Below the pieces are notes generated by a model. That model did no database searches. It had not been told where the DNA came from and saw only the letters and a list, made by a program, of their open reading frames with translations. From a bacterium (GTDB lineage: Bacteria > Thermotogota > Thermotogae > Mesoaciditogales > Mesoaciditogaceae), in the NCBI GenBank assembly GCA_021800445.1, contig JAJYYZ010000012.1:1-46039 (forward strand): DNA of 46,039 bases. Direction: 5' to 3'. Positions within the stretch are counted from its first letter, which is position 1, and each line of letters starts with the position of its first letter. This document shows positions 39,176-46,039 of this stretch, one piece after another. The position numbers were made by a program, and so were the translations under genes.

Positions 39176-41519
39176 AAAAATGGATGGAACTGCCAAGTAC
39201 AAAGAAAAGGTGGCAATACCTCCTGAAGAACTTCCATGTGTACCGTTAAAAGGCAACGATGTTGCTTTTCCGACGGCATTGGTACCTTTTCATGTTGAAA
39301 GAGAATCTGCGATAAAGGCACTGGATAAGGTTGTGGAAAATGAGGAACGTTATCTTATACTGGTATCGCAAAAAAACCAAAATGTTCAAATTCCAGATGC
39401 CGGTGATCTTTACGGAATAGGGACATTTTCGCGCTTGCTCCAACTTGTTAAACTTCCTGACGGCAGCATAAGAGCACTGGCCGAGGGTATAATTCGCGTG
39501 AAAATAACGGAATACACTCAAAAGGATCCATTCTTGCTTTGCAAATACGAGGCTCTTGAAAAAAAGGTCAGAAAATCCAAAGATCTTACGGCTGTCATAA
39601 GACTTTTGAAAAGCAAAGCGATGAAGTATTTTGATATGACTAAAAGGCTTCCAGAAGATGCCGTTTCGGAATTGGCCCTTATCGATGAACCAGATAAACT
39701 CGTGGATACGATAATTTCTTTCACGGAAATGAGCTTGGAAAATAAGCAGAGATTTCTTGAATTGGTGGATCCGAGAGATAGAATGATAGAGTTTCTTAAA
39801 TACCTCAATTCAGAGATAGCATTTCTAAAGATCGAAGCCGATATCGATGACAAAGTAAAAGAAAAAATAGATAAAGGTCAAAAGGAGTTTTATCTTCGTG
39901 AAAAGATGGAAACTATAAAAAACGAACTTGGAGATGACATATCCGAAACGGACGAATTGAGAGAAAAGTTGAAACGCAAGAAATATCCTACTGAAGTGAA
40001 AAGAACTATAGAAAAAGAGATAAACAGGTTCGAAAAGATGTATCCCGCTTCACCCGAAGCGACTGTTTCAAGAAATTACATTGATTGGCTTTTCGATATA
40101 CCATGGTACGAAAAGACAAAAGAAGACGTGAACGTAAAAAGGGCTTCAAAGGTACTTGAAGCGGATCATTACGGCCTTGAAGATGTCAAAGATAGGATTC
40201 TTGACTACATAGCGATCAAAAATTTCAGCAGTACGGCCAAATCACCGATACTCTGTCTTGTTGGCCCTCCGGGAGTGGGTAAAACTTCACTTGGCATGTC
40301 TTTGGCAAAAGCGCTTAACAGGAAATTTGTCCAAATCTCTCTTGGTGGTATGAGGGATGAAGCCGAGATAAGAGGACATAGGAGAACTTACATCGGAGCA
40401 CTGCCCGGCCGGTTGATTCAAACGATCGTGAAGGTGGGCGTAAAAAATCCTGTTATTCTGCTTGATGAAATAGATAAAATGGGAATTTCATTTCAAGGCG
40501 ATCCGGCAGCTGCTTTGCTTGAAGTGCTTGATCCGGAAGAAAATTCTCATTTCATAGACAATTACGTTGAAATTCCGTTTGATCTGTCGGATGTCGTCTT
40601 TGTTACAACCGCAAATACGGTAGAGCCAATACCGCCTGCTCTTGCCGATAGAATGGAAATAATCGAGATTCCCGGTTACACATTTCAGGAAAAAATAGAA
40701 ATATCGAAAAGATTTTTGATTCCCAAACTGAGAAAAGAATATGGTATGGAAGGTATTAACCTCGAAATAAAAGATGAAGCTGTGCAAAAGATGATAGAAG
40801 ATTACACGCTTGAATCGGGAGTCAGAAGTCTCGAAAGGATAATCTCAAAACTCTTGAGGAAAATCGCAAGAAATGCGATGAACAATGATGATAAAATAAC
40901 TATCAGATCGAAGGAAATCGAAGAGATGTTGGGCGCTCCGATGCTTGTCAGATCTCAGACGCCGGCAATACCGACCATTGGTGAAACTATCGGTCTCGCA
41001 TGGACGCCCGCCGGCGGAGAAGTGCTTGTAATCGAAGCGACAGCAGTTCCTGGGACTTCTCAGACTTTGATAACAGGTAATCTTGGAAATGTCATGAAAG
41101 AATCTGTGACAATTGCAATGACGCTTTGCAAAGATCTTTGTCAAGAGAAAGCGGAGTTCTTCAAAACCCATGATTTTCATATACATGCCCCTGAAGGTGC
41201 GATCCCGAAAGATGGTCCTTCGGCCGGAGTGGCAATTTTGACCTCTTTATGTTCGGTTGTAACTGGAAAACCTGTAAGAAATGATGTTGCGATGACCGGA
41301 GAGATAACTCTGAACGGTAAAGTTTTGGCAATCGGGGGTTTAAGAGAAAAGTTGCTCGCTGCAAAAAGGTTTGGCATAAAAGAAGTCATTGTTCCAAAAG
41401 CCAATGAACCTATGGTTAAAAAGATGAAAGCGGATGTGATTGCAGATATCAAGATAAATTACGTTGAAGATGTCAGTGAGGCCTTGAAAATAGATCTGGG
41501 AATAGATCATGTTCGTTGA
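39162..41519 (+). CDS. lon: ATP-dependent protease Lon
   Basis: A 785-residue LonA protease. N-terminal substrate domain (LKGNDVAFPTALVPFHVER), coiled region, AAA+ domain with Walker A GPPGVGKTS from Gly368, Walker B VILLDEIDKMG, and the protease domain with the dyad Ser687 (PKDGPSAG) and Lys730 (GLREKLLAAK). It degrades misfolded and regulatory proteins. Start choice: AGAGGTGAT at 39149-39157 is an excellent SD 5 nt from CTG 39162; the in-frame GTG 39153 is inside that SD and ATG 39180 has none. CTG is preferred here; ATG 39180 would cost six residues. It lies between tsaE and engB. Confidence 0.96.
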   Translation: MSKHKKMDGTAKYKEKVAIPPEELPCVPLKGNDVAFPTALVPFHVERESAIKALDKVVENEERYLILVSQKNQNVQIPDAGDLYGIGTFSRLLQLVKLPDGSIRALAEGIIRVKITEYTQKDPFLLCKYEALEKKVRKSKDLTAVIRLLKSKAMKYFDMTKRLPEDAVSELALIDEPDKLVDTIISFTEMSLENKQRFLELVDPRDRMIEFLKYLNSEIAFLKIEADIDDKVKEKIDKGQKEFYLREKMETIKNELGDDISETDELREKLKRKKYPTEVKRTIEKEINRFEKMYPASPEATVSRNYIDWLFDIPWYEKTKEDVNVKRASKVLEADHYGLEDVKDRILDYIAIKNFSSTAKSPILCLVGPPGVGKTSLGMSLAKALNRKFVQISLGGMRDEAEIRGHRRTYIGALPGRLIQTIVKVGVKNPVILLDEIDKMGISFQGDPAAALLEVLDPEENSHFIDNYVEIPFDLSDVVFVTTANTVEPIPPALADRMEIIEIPGYTFQEKIEISKRFLIPKLRKEYGMEGINLEIKDEAVQKMIEDYTLESGVRSLERIISKLLRKIARNAMNNDDKITIRSKEIEEMLGAPMLVRSQTPAIPTIGETIGLAWTPAGGEVLVIEATAVPGTSQTLITGNLGNVMKESVTIAMTLCKDLCQEKAEFFKTHDFHIHAPEGAIPKDGPSAGVAILTSLCSVVTGKPVRNDVAMTGEITLNGKVLAIGGLREKLLAAKRFGIKEVIVPKANEPMVKKMKADVIADIKINYVEDVSEALKIDLGIDHVR

Positions 41520-42090
41520 GAACGTCGAATTAATCGCGGATGCGCATGATCACGATGGCTTTCCTGAACCTCTGAAAGGAGAGATCGCATTTGTAGGCAG
41601 ATCCAACGTTGGGAAGTCTTCTCTTTTGAACGTGATCTTCGGCAGGCAAATAGCAAGAACTAGTTCAACACCGGGCAAAACAAGGTCGTTGCTCTTTTTC
41701 AAAGTGAATGATTTTTATCATTTTATAGACTTCCCGGGTTATGGGTATGCGAAGGTGTCGAAGATCGAAAGGCAAAAATGGCAGTCACTTGTAGACGATT
41801 ATTTCAAAAGCGAAAGACCGTTGAAGGGAATTTTTTTGCTTGTTGATTCGATGATACCGAATCAAAGGTCTGACTTAGAGGCTTTTGATTTTTTCAAGAG
41901 TTTCGTGGATGTTTTCATCGTGCTGACAAAAGTTGATAGAATTAAAAAAAATCAAATTTCTAAGAAGGTAAAAGCAGTCGAAGAGGATTTTATGGGAGTG
42001 AAAGGCGTCATACCTTTTTCTTCCATCACAAAAGACGGATTAAAGAAAATAGAGGGGATTTTAAGAGAGATTTTTGAGAACGAGAGGTGA
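41509..42090 (+). CDS. engB: Ribosome-biogenesis GTPase EngB (YsxC/YihA)
   Basis: A 193-residue TrmE-Era-like GTPase required for large-subunit assembly. G1 is GRSNVGKSS, G2 includes SSTPGKTR, G3 is DFPGYG and G4 is TKVD. The ATG lies inside the end of lon (11-nt overlap), an arrangement also common for lon-engB pairs in other bacteria. No convincing SD precedes it, so translation is probably coupled to lon. Length is normal for the family. Confidence 0.95.
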   Translation: MFVENVELIADAHDHDGFPEPLKGEIAFVGRSNVGKSSLLNVIFGRQIARTSSTPGKTRSLLFFKVNDFYHFIDFPGYGYAKVSKIERQKWQSLVDDYFKSERPLKGIFLLVDSMIPNQRSDLEAFDFFKSFVDVFIVLTKVDRIKKNQISKKVKAVEEDFMGVKGVIPFSSITKDGLKKIEGILREIFENER

Positions 42091-42095
42091 CGTTT

Positions 42096-42917
42096 TTGAA
42101 CAAGGATGAAGCACTTGAGTATTTAAGAGGAAATCATTTGCCAACGGTATGGTGTCCCGGATGCGGAAATGGAATAGTCCTCAAAGCGATGTTGGAGGCC
42201 ATAAAAAATCTCGGCCTTCAAAAAGATAACATAGCCGTTGTGTCAGGCATAGGATGTTCTTCAAGGGCAACGGGGTACATAGATTTCAACACGATGCACA
42301 CGCTTCACGGCAGGGCCATCGCTTTTGCCACTGGCGTAAAACTTGCAAGGCCGGATCTTAAAGTCATAGTCATAACCGGTGACGGAGATGCCATGGCAAT
42401 AGGAGGAAACCATTTCATACATGCCTGCAGGAGAAACATGGATCTTACCGTTGTGATTTACAACAACAACATATACGGTATGACAGGCGGACAATATTCA
42501 CCAACAACTCCGTTTGGAGACAAAGCGACGACCGCTCCTTACGGAAATCTTGAGGCGACGTTTGACATAGTTGAAATGGCAAAGACTGCCGGCGCCACTT
42601 ATATTGCACGTGCCACGACTTATCATTACATGTTGATGGTCAAATACATTCAAAAAGCAATAGCCCATGAAGGTATGTCCGTTGTCGACGCCGTTACTCA
42701 ATGTCCGACATATTACGGAAGATACAACAAGTCCGGTGATGCCCCGGGCATGATGCAATATTTCAAAGAGAGTGGTATTTCAGTTGAAAAGGCAAAGAGT
42801 CTGGATCAGAAAGCGCTTGAAGAGAAGATAATCATAGGAGAATTCGTTGATATCCAAAAACCCGGTTATGTTTCAGAATATAACAAACTGAGAGAAAATT
42901 TGAAGGTGAAATCATGA
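42096..42917 (+). CDS. korB: 2-oxoacid:ferredoxin oxidoreductase, beta subunit
   Basis: A 273-residue TPP-binding subunit of a KorAB/PorAB-type enzyme. Cys20-PGC23 in WCPGCGNG belongs to the cluster-binding set; VVSGIGCSSRATGY and VITGDGDAMAIGGNHF...NNNIYGMTGGQYSPTT are the TPP/Mg region. It oxidatively decarboxylates a 2-oxoacid to an acyl-CoA with ferredoxin. The NHFIHACRRN and TPFG signature suggests the 2-oxoglutarate-type, but specificity is not certain. The start is TTG 42096, with GAGAGGTGA 6 nt upstream. No alpha subunit gene is adjacent. Confidence 0.9.
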   Translation: MNKDEALEYLRGNHLPTVWCPGCGNGIVLKAMLEAIKNLGLQKDNIAVVSGIGCSSRATGYIDFNTMHTLHGRAIAFATGVKLARPDLKVIVITGDGDAMAIGGNHFIHACRRNMDLTVVIYNNNIYGMTGGQYSPTTPFGDKATTAPYGNLEATFDIVEMAKTAGATYIARATTYHYMLMVKYIQKAIAHEGMSVVDAVTQCPTYYGRYNKSGDAPGMMQYFKESGISVEKAKSLDQKALEEKIIIGEFVDIQKPGYVSEYNKLRENLKVKS

Positions 42918-43555
42918 GTGTTAACCTTTACACCTCAAAATCCATAGAAGTACCTTTTAGCATAAGAATATCAGGTATAGGAGGACAAGGCAACGTGTTG
43001 CTTGGCACCATCCTTTCAAATGCCCTTTCCAACGAAGGCAAGTGGGTCATCCAAACTCAATCGTACGGCGCCCAGGTCAGAGGTGGTCTGACGAATTGTG
43101 ATGTGCTTTTCTTCAATGAACCAATAGACTTCCCGCAGGCAAGAACATTCGACATATTTTTTGCGATGCACGATATAGGACTTAAAGCGCATTTCAAATA
43201 TCTCAAAAATAATGGGATACTTTTCATCGATTCTTCAACATGTTCTGAAATACCTCCAACAGTAAAGGTTATAACGAAGAAGATCGTCTCTGTCCCTCTG
43301 ACTCAAAAATCCGAAGAACTTTTTGGAAGACAGGTTTTTTCAAACACGATGAGTCTTGGCCTTATAGCCGCTACTACGAGAATAGTGGATCACGAATCTT
43401 TAAAGAAGTCCGTAATCGAACATGTTCCGGGCAAGTACCTCGATCAAAATTTAAAAGCGCTTGATGAAGGATATAAACTGTCTGACAAAATCTTTGAATT
43501 GAGAGAAGATCTTAAAATTCCATATTCAAAAGGTACAAACATAAACTTTGAATGA
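42914..43555 (+). CDS. korC: 2-oxoacid:ferredoxin oxidoreductase, gamma subunit
   Basis: A 213-residue gamma subunit (POR_N-like catalytic gamma domain) with RISGIGGQGNVLLGTILSNAL and the diagnostic SYGAQVRGGLTNCDVLF block. It helps channel the CoA and electron steps of the oxidoreductase. ATGA overlap with korB and SD GAAGGTGA imply coupled translation. dgkA-like overlaps its stop by 4 nt. The alpha and delta subunits would complete the enzyme and must be encoded elsewhere. Confidence 0.9.
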   Translation: MSVNLYTSKSIEVPFSIRISGIGGQGNVLLGTILSNALSNEGKWVIQTQSYGAQVRGGLTNCDVLFFNEPIDFPQARTFDIFFAMHDIGLKAHFKYLKNNGILFIDSSTCSEIPPTVKVITKKIVSVPLTQKSEELFGRQVFSNTMSLGLIAATTRIVDHESLKKSVIEHVPGKYLDQNLKALDEGYKLSDKIFELREDLKIPYSKGTNINFE

Positions 43556-44025
43556 AAAGAAGAAGTTTACTCAGCAGTTTTAAATATGCCTTCAATGGCA
43601 TGAGTCATGCGTTGAAAACTCAGCGCAACATGAAGATACATTTTGTAACGGCCGCGGCAGTGGTAGTTGTTTCTTTGCTGTTAAAACTCGAAGTAGATGA
43701 ATTTTTGTGGATTTTTCTTGCGATAACGCTTGTCATTGTCTCGGAGACTTTTAACTCTTTCTTTGAAGAGTTCCTTGATTTCGTGAATCCACAGTATCAT
43801 GAAACGGTTAAGCACATGAAAGACATGGCTGCCGGAAGTGTCCTGACGGCGTCTATATTTGCGATGACCGTCGCCATTATAATATTTGGGAAGAGATTTG
43901 GATTTGACCTTTCCGTTTACGCAAGTTTAGTGTTATTCGCTTACCTGTTTTTTGTTTTTATAATATCCATTTTCATCAAAGATGGGAAAAATAAAGATAA
44001 AAATGACAGACCTAAAAAATTTTGA
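43552..44025 (+). CDS. dgkA: Diacylglycerol/undecaprenol kinase, DgkA family
   Basis: A 157-residue small membrane kinase. After a basic amphipathic N-terminus ([21 protein letters not shown]) it has a helix pair, then [12 protein letters not shown] and [11 protein letters not shown], the catalytic residues of DgkA/UndK (Glu, Asn, Glu, Asp, Lys-Asp), and two more helices. Such kinases recycle undecaprenol or diacylglycerol phosphate in the cytoplasmic membrane. The tail is basic and longer than E. coli DgkA. It begins with ATGA overlapping korC and closes the tsaE-dgkA operon. Confidence 0.88.
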   Translation: MKRRSLLSSFKYAFNGMSHALKTQRNMKIHFVTAAAVVVVSLLLKLEVDEFLWIFLAITLVIVSETFNSFFEEFLDFVNPQYHETVKHMKDMAAGSVLTASIFAMTVAIIIFGKRFGFDLSVYASLVLFAYLFFVFIISIFIKDGKNKDKNDRPKKF

Positions 44026-44026
44026 T

Positions 44027-44225
44027 TCAATTCGACTTGTCGGAGAGGAGCCAGATGTACTCATAGGTTGTTTTGGAGGAGGATCAAACTTTGGAGGTTT
44101 TACGTTGCCATTTATACCTTAAGGCCCTTGCCATTCCTCAAGAAGAGGCATTTGACTCGGCAAGGCTCTTTTCCGTAAGCGAGGGCATACCGCTCCCGAA
44201 ACAAGCCCTGCCATCTGCTAAATAG
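44027..44225 (+). pseudogene. trpB2: Remnant of tryptophan synthase beta chain type 2 (TrpB2)
   Basis: Two recognisable blocks in different frames. Block 1 (frame of 44039) reads [17 protein letters not shown] and ends PFIP at a TAA (44120); GGGSN is the PLP-phosphate loop of TrpB2. Block 2 (frame of 44121) reads ALAIPQEEAFDSARLFSVSEG and ends at a TAG (44223); this matches the C-terminal TrpB2 region that normally continues PAPE and HA. The segment between the blocks is deleted (in TrpB2 many tens of residues separate them) and no start, N-terminus or SD is present. It is a decayed relic, not an expressed gene. No trpA or other trp gene is nearby. Confidence 0.8.
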
Positions 44226-44236
44226 ACGTTCGATTT

Positions 44237-45148
44237 TCAAACTGTGAATTGAGAAAGATGCCTGTAACCAAGGGTGAGTCCTTTTTTTACTTTCTCAACG
44301 CTTCCTTCCCAAACTGGATCTTCGTGTTCAATACTGACAACGCCGTTGTATCCGTTTTCCTGAAGTGCCGAGATGAAAGATTTCCAATCTATTTCACCGA
44401 GACCTGGAATTCTATATCTCCACCAATTTTTACCATTTTTGAAAAGCGGTCCAAAAATTCCATGCTCGTAAAGTCCGTCCTGAAGAATCTGCGCGTCTTT
44501 TGCGTGAGTGTGAACTATTTTATCCGCAAATTCGTTCACAACATCGACATAATCTATGTCAAGCCAGTACAGATGAGAAGGATCAAGGTTGATTTTTAAA
44601 TCTGGCAAAATTTCGAATATTGCCCTCCACAGTTCGGGAGAATAAAAAAGTTCCCCGGGTATTCCAGATTTTTGCCATCCTACCATCGGACAATTTTCTA
44701 TCATTATTTCAACGTTTCTACGTTTTGCGTACTCTAAAACGGGCGGAAAAACTTTTTCTATTTCTTTCATGTTGCCGATGATATCTTTTTCAATATCCCT
44801 GCCTATGAAAGTGCCGACGTATTTCACATCCAGTAAATTTGCCGCATCAATAACCTTTTTCAGATGATCTATGTGGGCAGATCTGATATTTTGATCGGTA
44901 TCAAGGTTGTTATCATAGTAAGCAAGGGATGAAATTTCAAGTCCATATTTTTTGAAAAGCGCTTTAAACTCATTTGCTCGTTTTTCATCCAATGTTTTGA
45001 CATCAAGATTTGAAGACGAGTAATCTCTCCTGTTATCAACTGGCCACGCACCGATTTCAAGCGTTTGAAAACCGATTTCGGAAGCCCACTTTGCAATTTC
45101 ATCAAGGCCAAGATTCCCAAGTGGTACGGTTAAAAATCCAAGTTTCAT
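44237..45148 (-). CDS. Sugar-phosphate isomerase/epimerase-like TIM-barrel protein 1
   Basis: A 303-residue AP-endonuclease-2/IolE-type barrel. It starts MKLGFLTVPLGNLGLDEI and has metal-ligand blocks VEIMIENCPM (Glu), NLDPSHLYW (Asp/His), HTHAKDAQI (His) and VSIEHEDPVW (Glu). These Glu/Asp/His/Glu positions are those of xylose-isomerase-like sugar isomerases and keto-sugar epimerases. No signal peptide. ATG 45148 with SD TAGGAGTGAG. It lies 16 nt after the similar gene at 45165, and the two are only distantly related. Substrate unknown. Confidence 0.82.
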   Translation of the reverse strand: MKLGFLTVPLGNLGLDEIAKWASEIGFQTLEIGAWPVDNRRDYSSSNLDVKTLDEKRANEFKALFKKYGLEISSLAYYDNNLDTDQNIRSAHIDHLKKVIDAANLLDVKYVGTFIGRDIEKDIIGNMKEIEKVFPPVLEYAKRRNVEIMIENCPMVGWQKSGIPGELFYSPELWRAIFEILPDLKINLDPSHLYWLDIDYVDVVNEFADKIVHTHAKDAQILQDGLYEHGIFGPLFKNGKNWWRYRIPGLGEIDWKSFISALQENGYNGVVSIEHEDPVWEGSVEKVKKGLTLGYRHLSQFTV

Positions 45149-45164
45149 CCATTCTCACTCCTAT

Positions 45165-45902
45165 TCATATGTTGATTTTTTTCAGATTGTCAAGACTTAT
45201 CTTTATACTTTCAAAGGGATCTTTCTTACATTTATCCTGTTCGACTATGAGCCATTTAGTTCCAACGAATTTTGCCGTTGAAACGATCCCTCTTATGTCC
45301 ATTATCCCCGTTCCGACTTCCGCAAAATCCTTTCCAACCCTTTCCATGTCTTTCAAGTGAAGTAAAGATGCTCTTTTGCCAAATTTTCTTATGTACGAAA
45401 TCGGATCCGCTCCAGCATACTCAACCCAGTAGGTGTCTATTTCAAAATCCACAAGATCGGGATCCGTGTTTTCAAAAAGTAAATCAAGGCCATAATTACC
45501 TTGAAATCTTTCAAATTCATGGGCATGGTTGTGATAACAAAGTTTCAGTCCGTTGTCATGGCACTTTTGACCTATCTCGTTGAGCACTTTCGCAAATGAT
45601 AAAAAATCGTCCTTTGCAGCGTATTTTTGCCATGGGCAAACTATGAAATGATTCTCTATCTCGGAATTGTAATCCATGACTTTTTTTAAATCCGTTGTCA
45701 GCATGTCTACACCAACATGGCTTCCGGCCGGTTTAAGGTTCAATTCATCGAGTAAATTTTTGAGATCTTTTGCTTTCATCCCACCATATCCGGCAAATTC
45801 TACACCGGCATAGCCTATCTGAGAAACTTTTTTCAAAGTTCCGCTGAAATCCTTCTCCGCGACATCTCTCAAAGTGTAAAGTTGAAGCGCCGTTGGAATC
45901 AT
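45165..45902 (-). CDS. Sugar-phosphate isomerase/epimerase-like TIM-barrel protein 2
   Basis: A 245-residue xylose-isomerase-like barrel beginning MIPTALQLYTLRDVAEKDF. Ligand regions are VGYAGVEFAGYGG, LCYHNHAHEF (His), VDFEIDTYWVEYAG (Glu, Asp), LLHLKDM (His, Lys) and VGTGIMDI with the final Glu in LIVEQDKC. The combination is typical of IolE/inosose or hydroxypyruvate-isomerase-like proteins. ATG 45902 is chosen (SD AGGAGGTG); an upstream frame to 45974 has no SD. It precedes gene 1 in the same direction, so they form an operon. The remaining bases to 46039 hold no further gene that I can see; the A/T-rich leader probably carries the promoter. Confidence 0.82.
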   Translation of the reverse strand: MIPTALQLYTLRDVAEKDFSGTLKKVSQIGYAGVEFAGYGGMKAKDLKNLLDELNLKPAGSHVGVDMLTTDLKKVMDYNSEIENHFIVCPWQKYAAKDDFLSFAKVLNEIGQKCHDNGLKLCYHNHAHEFERFQGNYGLDLLFENTDPDLVDFEIDTYWVEYAGADPISYIRKFGKRASLLHLKDMERVGKDFAEVGTGIMDIRGIVSTAKFVGTKWLIVEQDKCKKDPFESIKISLDNLKKINI

Positions 45903-46039
45903 CAAAACACCTCCTCGTATAATGTATTCGAAGATATAAGAAACATATTTCATTAACATGTAACCTGTGGTCATTGAAAATTTAATACTTACACATACAC
46001 ATTGAATGGAATATTGCGTTTTATCCCGGCATCCTGTAA

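Noticed and set aside
44026-44236. A rod-like folded RNA such as 6S RNA, because the segment is about 190 nt and its ends can pair (AGCCAGATG with CATCTGCT).
   Set aside because: The + strand reads as two TrpB2 protein blocks (GGGSNF and PQEEAF...SEG), which explains the sequence better than the partial pairing.
1-46039. CRISPR arrays, insertion sequences, attachment sites, tRNA or rRNA genes.
   Set aside because: No regularly spaced repeats, transposase motifs, terminal inverted repeats or RNA-gene signatures were seen by reading both strands; a tool-based scan would be needed to exclude very short elements.

Overview
The window looks like a chromosomal segment of a Thermotogota-type bacterium. 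Visible reasons are a low-to-moderate GC content, very strong Shine-Dalgarno (SD) sequences (GGAGGTGA-like) paired with many TTG and GTG starts, tightly overlapping genes, several extracytoplasmic peptide-binding proteins, and the gene set itself (glgA, 2-oxoacid:ferredoxin oxidoreductase subunits, SbcCD, a rapZ-yvcK-whiA block). Placement below phylum is a guess; a Mesoaciditoga/Athalassotoga-like relative would fit. No rRNA, tRNA, CRISPR array, intact insertion sequence or phage gene was recognised.

Region 1 (1-13440, + strand) is a peptide/amino-acid utilisation island. It holds the tail of an Opp/Dpp-type ATPase, three family-5 substrate-binding proteins, one DppC-type permease, three amidohydrolases of the prolidase/imidazolonepropionase type, an APC amino-acid permease and an EamA-family exporter. 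The third binding-protein gene has its own leader with two tandem hairpins. The second hairpin is a textbook terminator only about 20 nt before the start codon.

Region 2 (13450-20600, - strand) is a run of housekeeping genes read towards whiA: CBS-ACT protein, glgA, a galT-like gene and a radical SAM protein; then, after an internal promoter, a small coiled-coil protein, zapA-like, rapZ, yvcK and whiA. Region 3 (20699-28365, - strand) reads dnaK (consensus promoter), hsp20, a ClpC-type ATPase, a TPP riboswitch, thiB and thiP.

Region 4 (28366-34970, + strand) has a 385-nt gene-free gap with two short degenerate heptanucleotide arrays. It is followed by a cold-shock gene, sbcD, sbcC and a secreted phospholipase-D/OB-fold protein. 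Region 5 (35017-38673, - strand) is a gluconate set: a secreted alpha/beta hydrolase, a gluconokinase and an SMP-30 lactonase. It starts from a promoter that overlaps the divergent tsaE promoter.

Region 6 (38702-44025, + strand) reads tsaE, lon, engB, korB, korC and dgkA-like. A decayed TrpB2 (tryptophan synthase beta, type 2) remnant follows in the gap at 44027-44225. Region 7 (44237-45902, - strand) has two TIM-barrel sugar-phosphate isomerase/epimerase-like genes.

The strongest leads are the attenuator-like leader before the third binding protein, the TrpB2 remnant, a likely AUA start codon overlapping the preceding stop (ATAG), the CX6C apex of SbcC, a secreted PLD protein co-transcribed with sbcDC, a visible antiterminator/terminator switch in the TPP leader, and the overlapping divergent promoters at tsaE.
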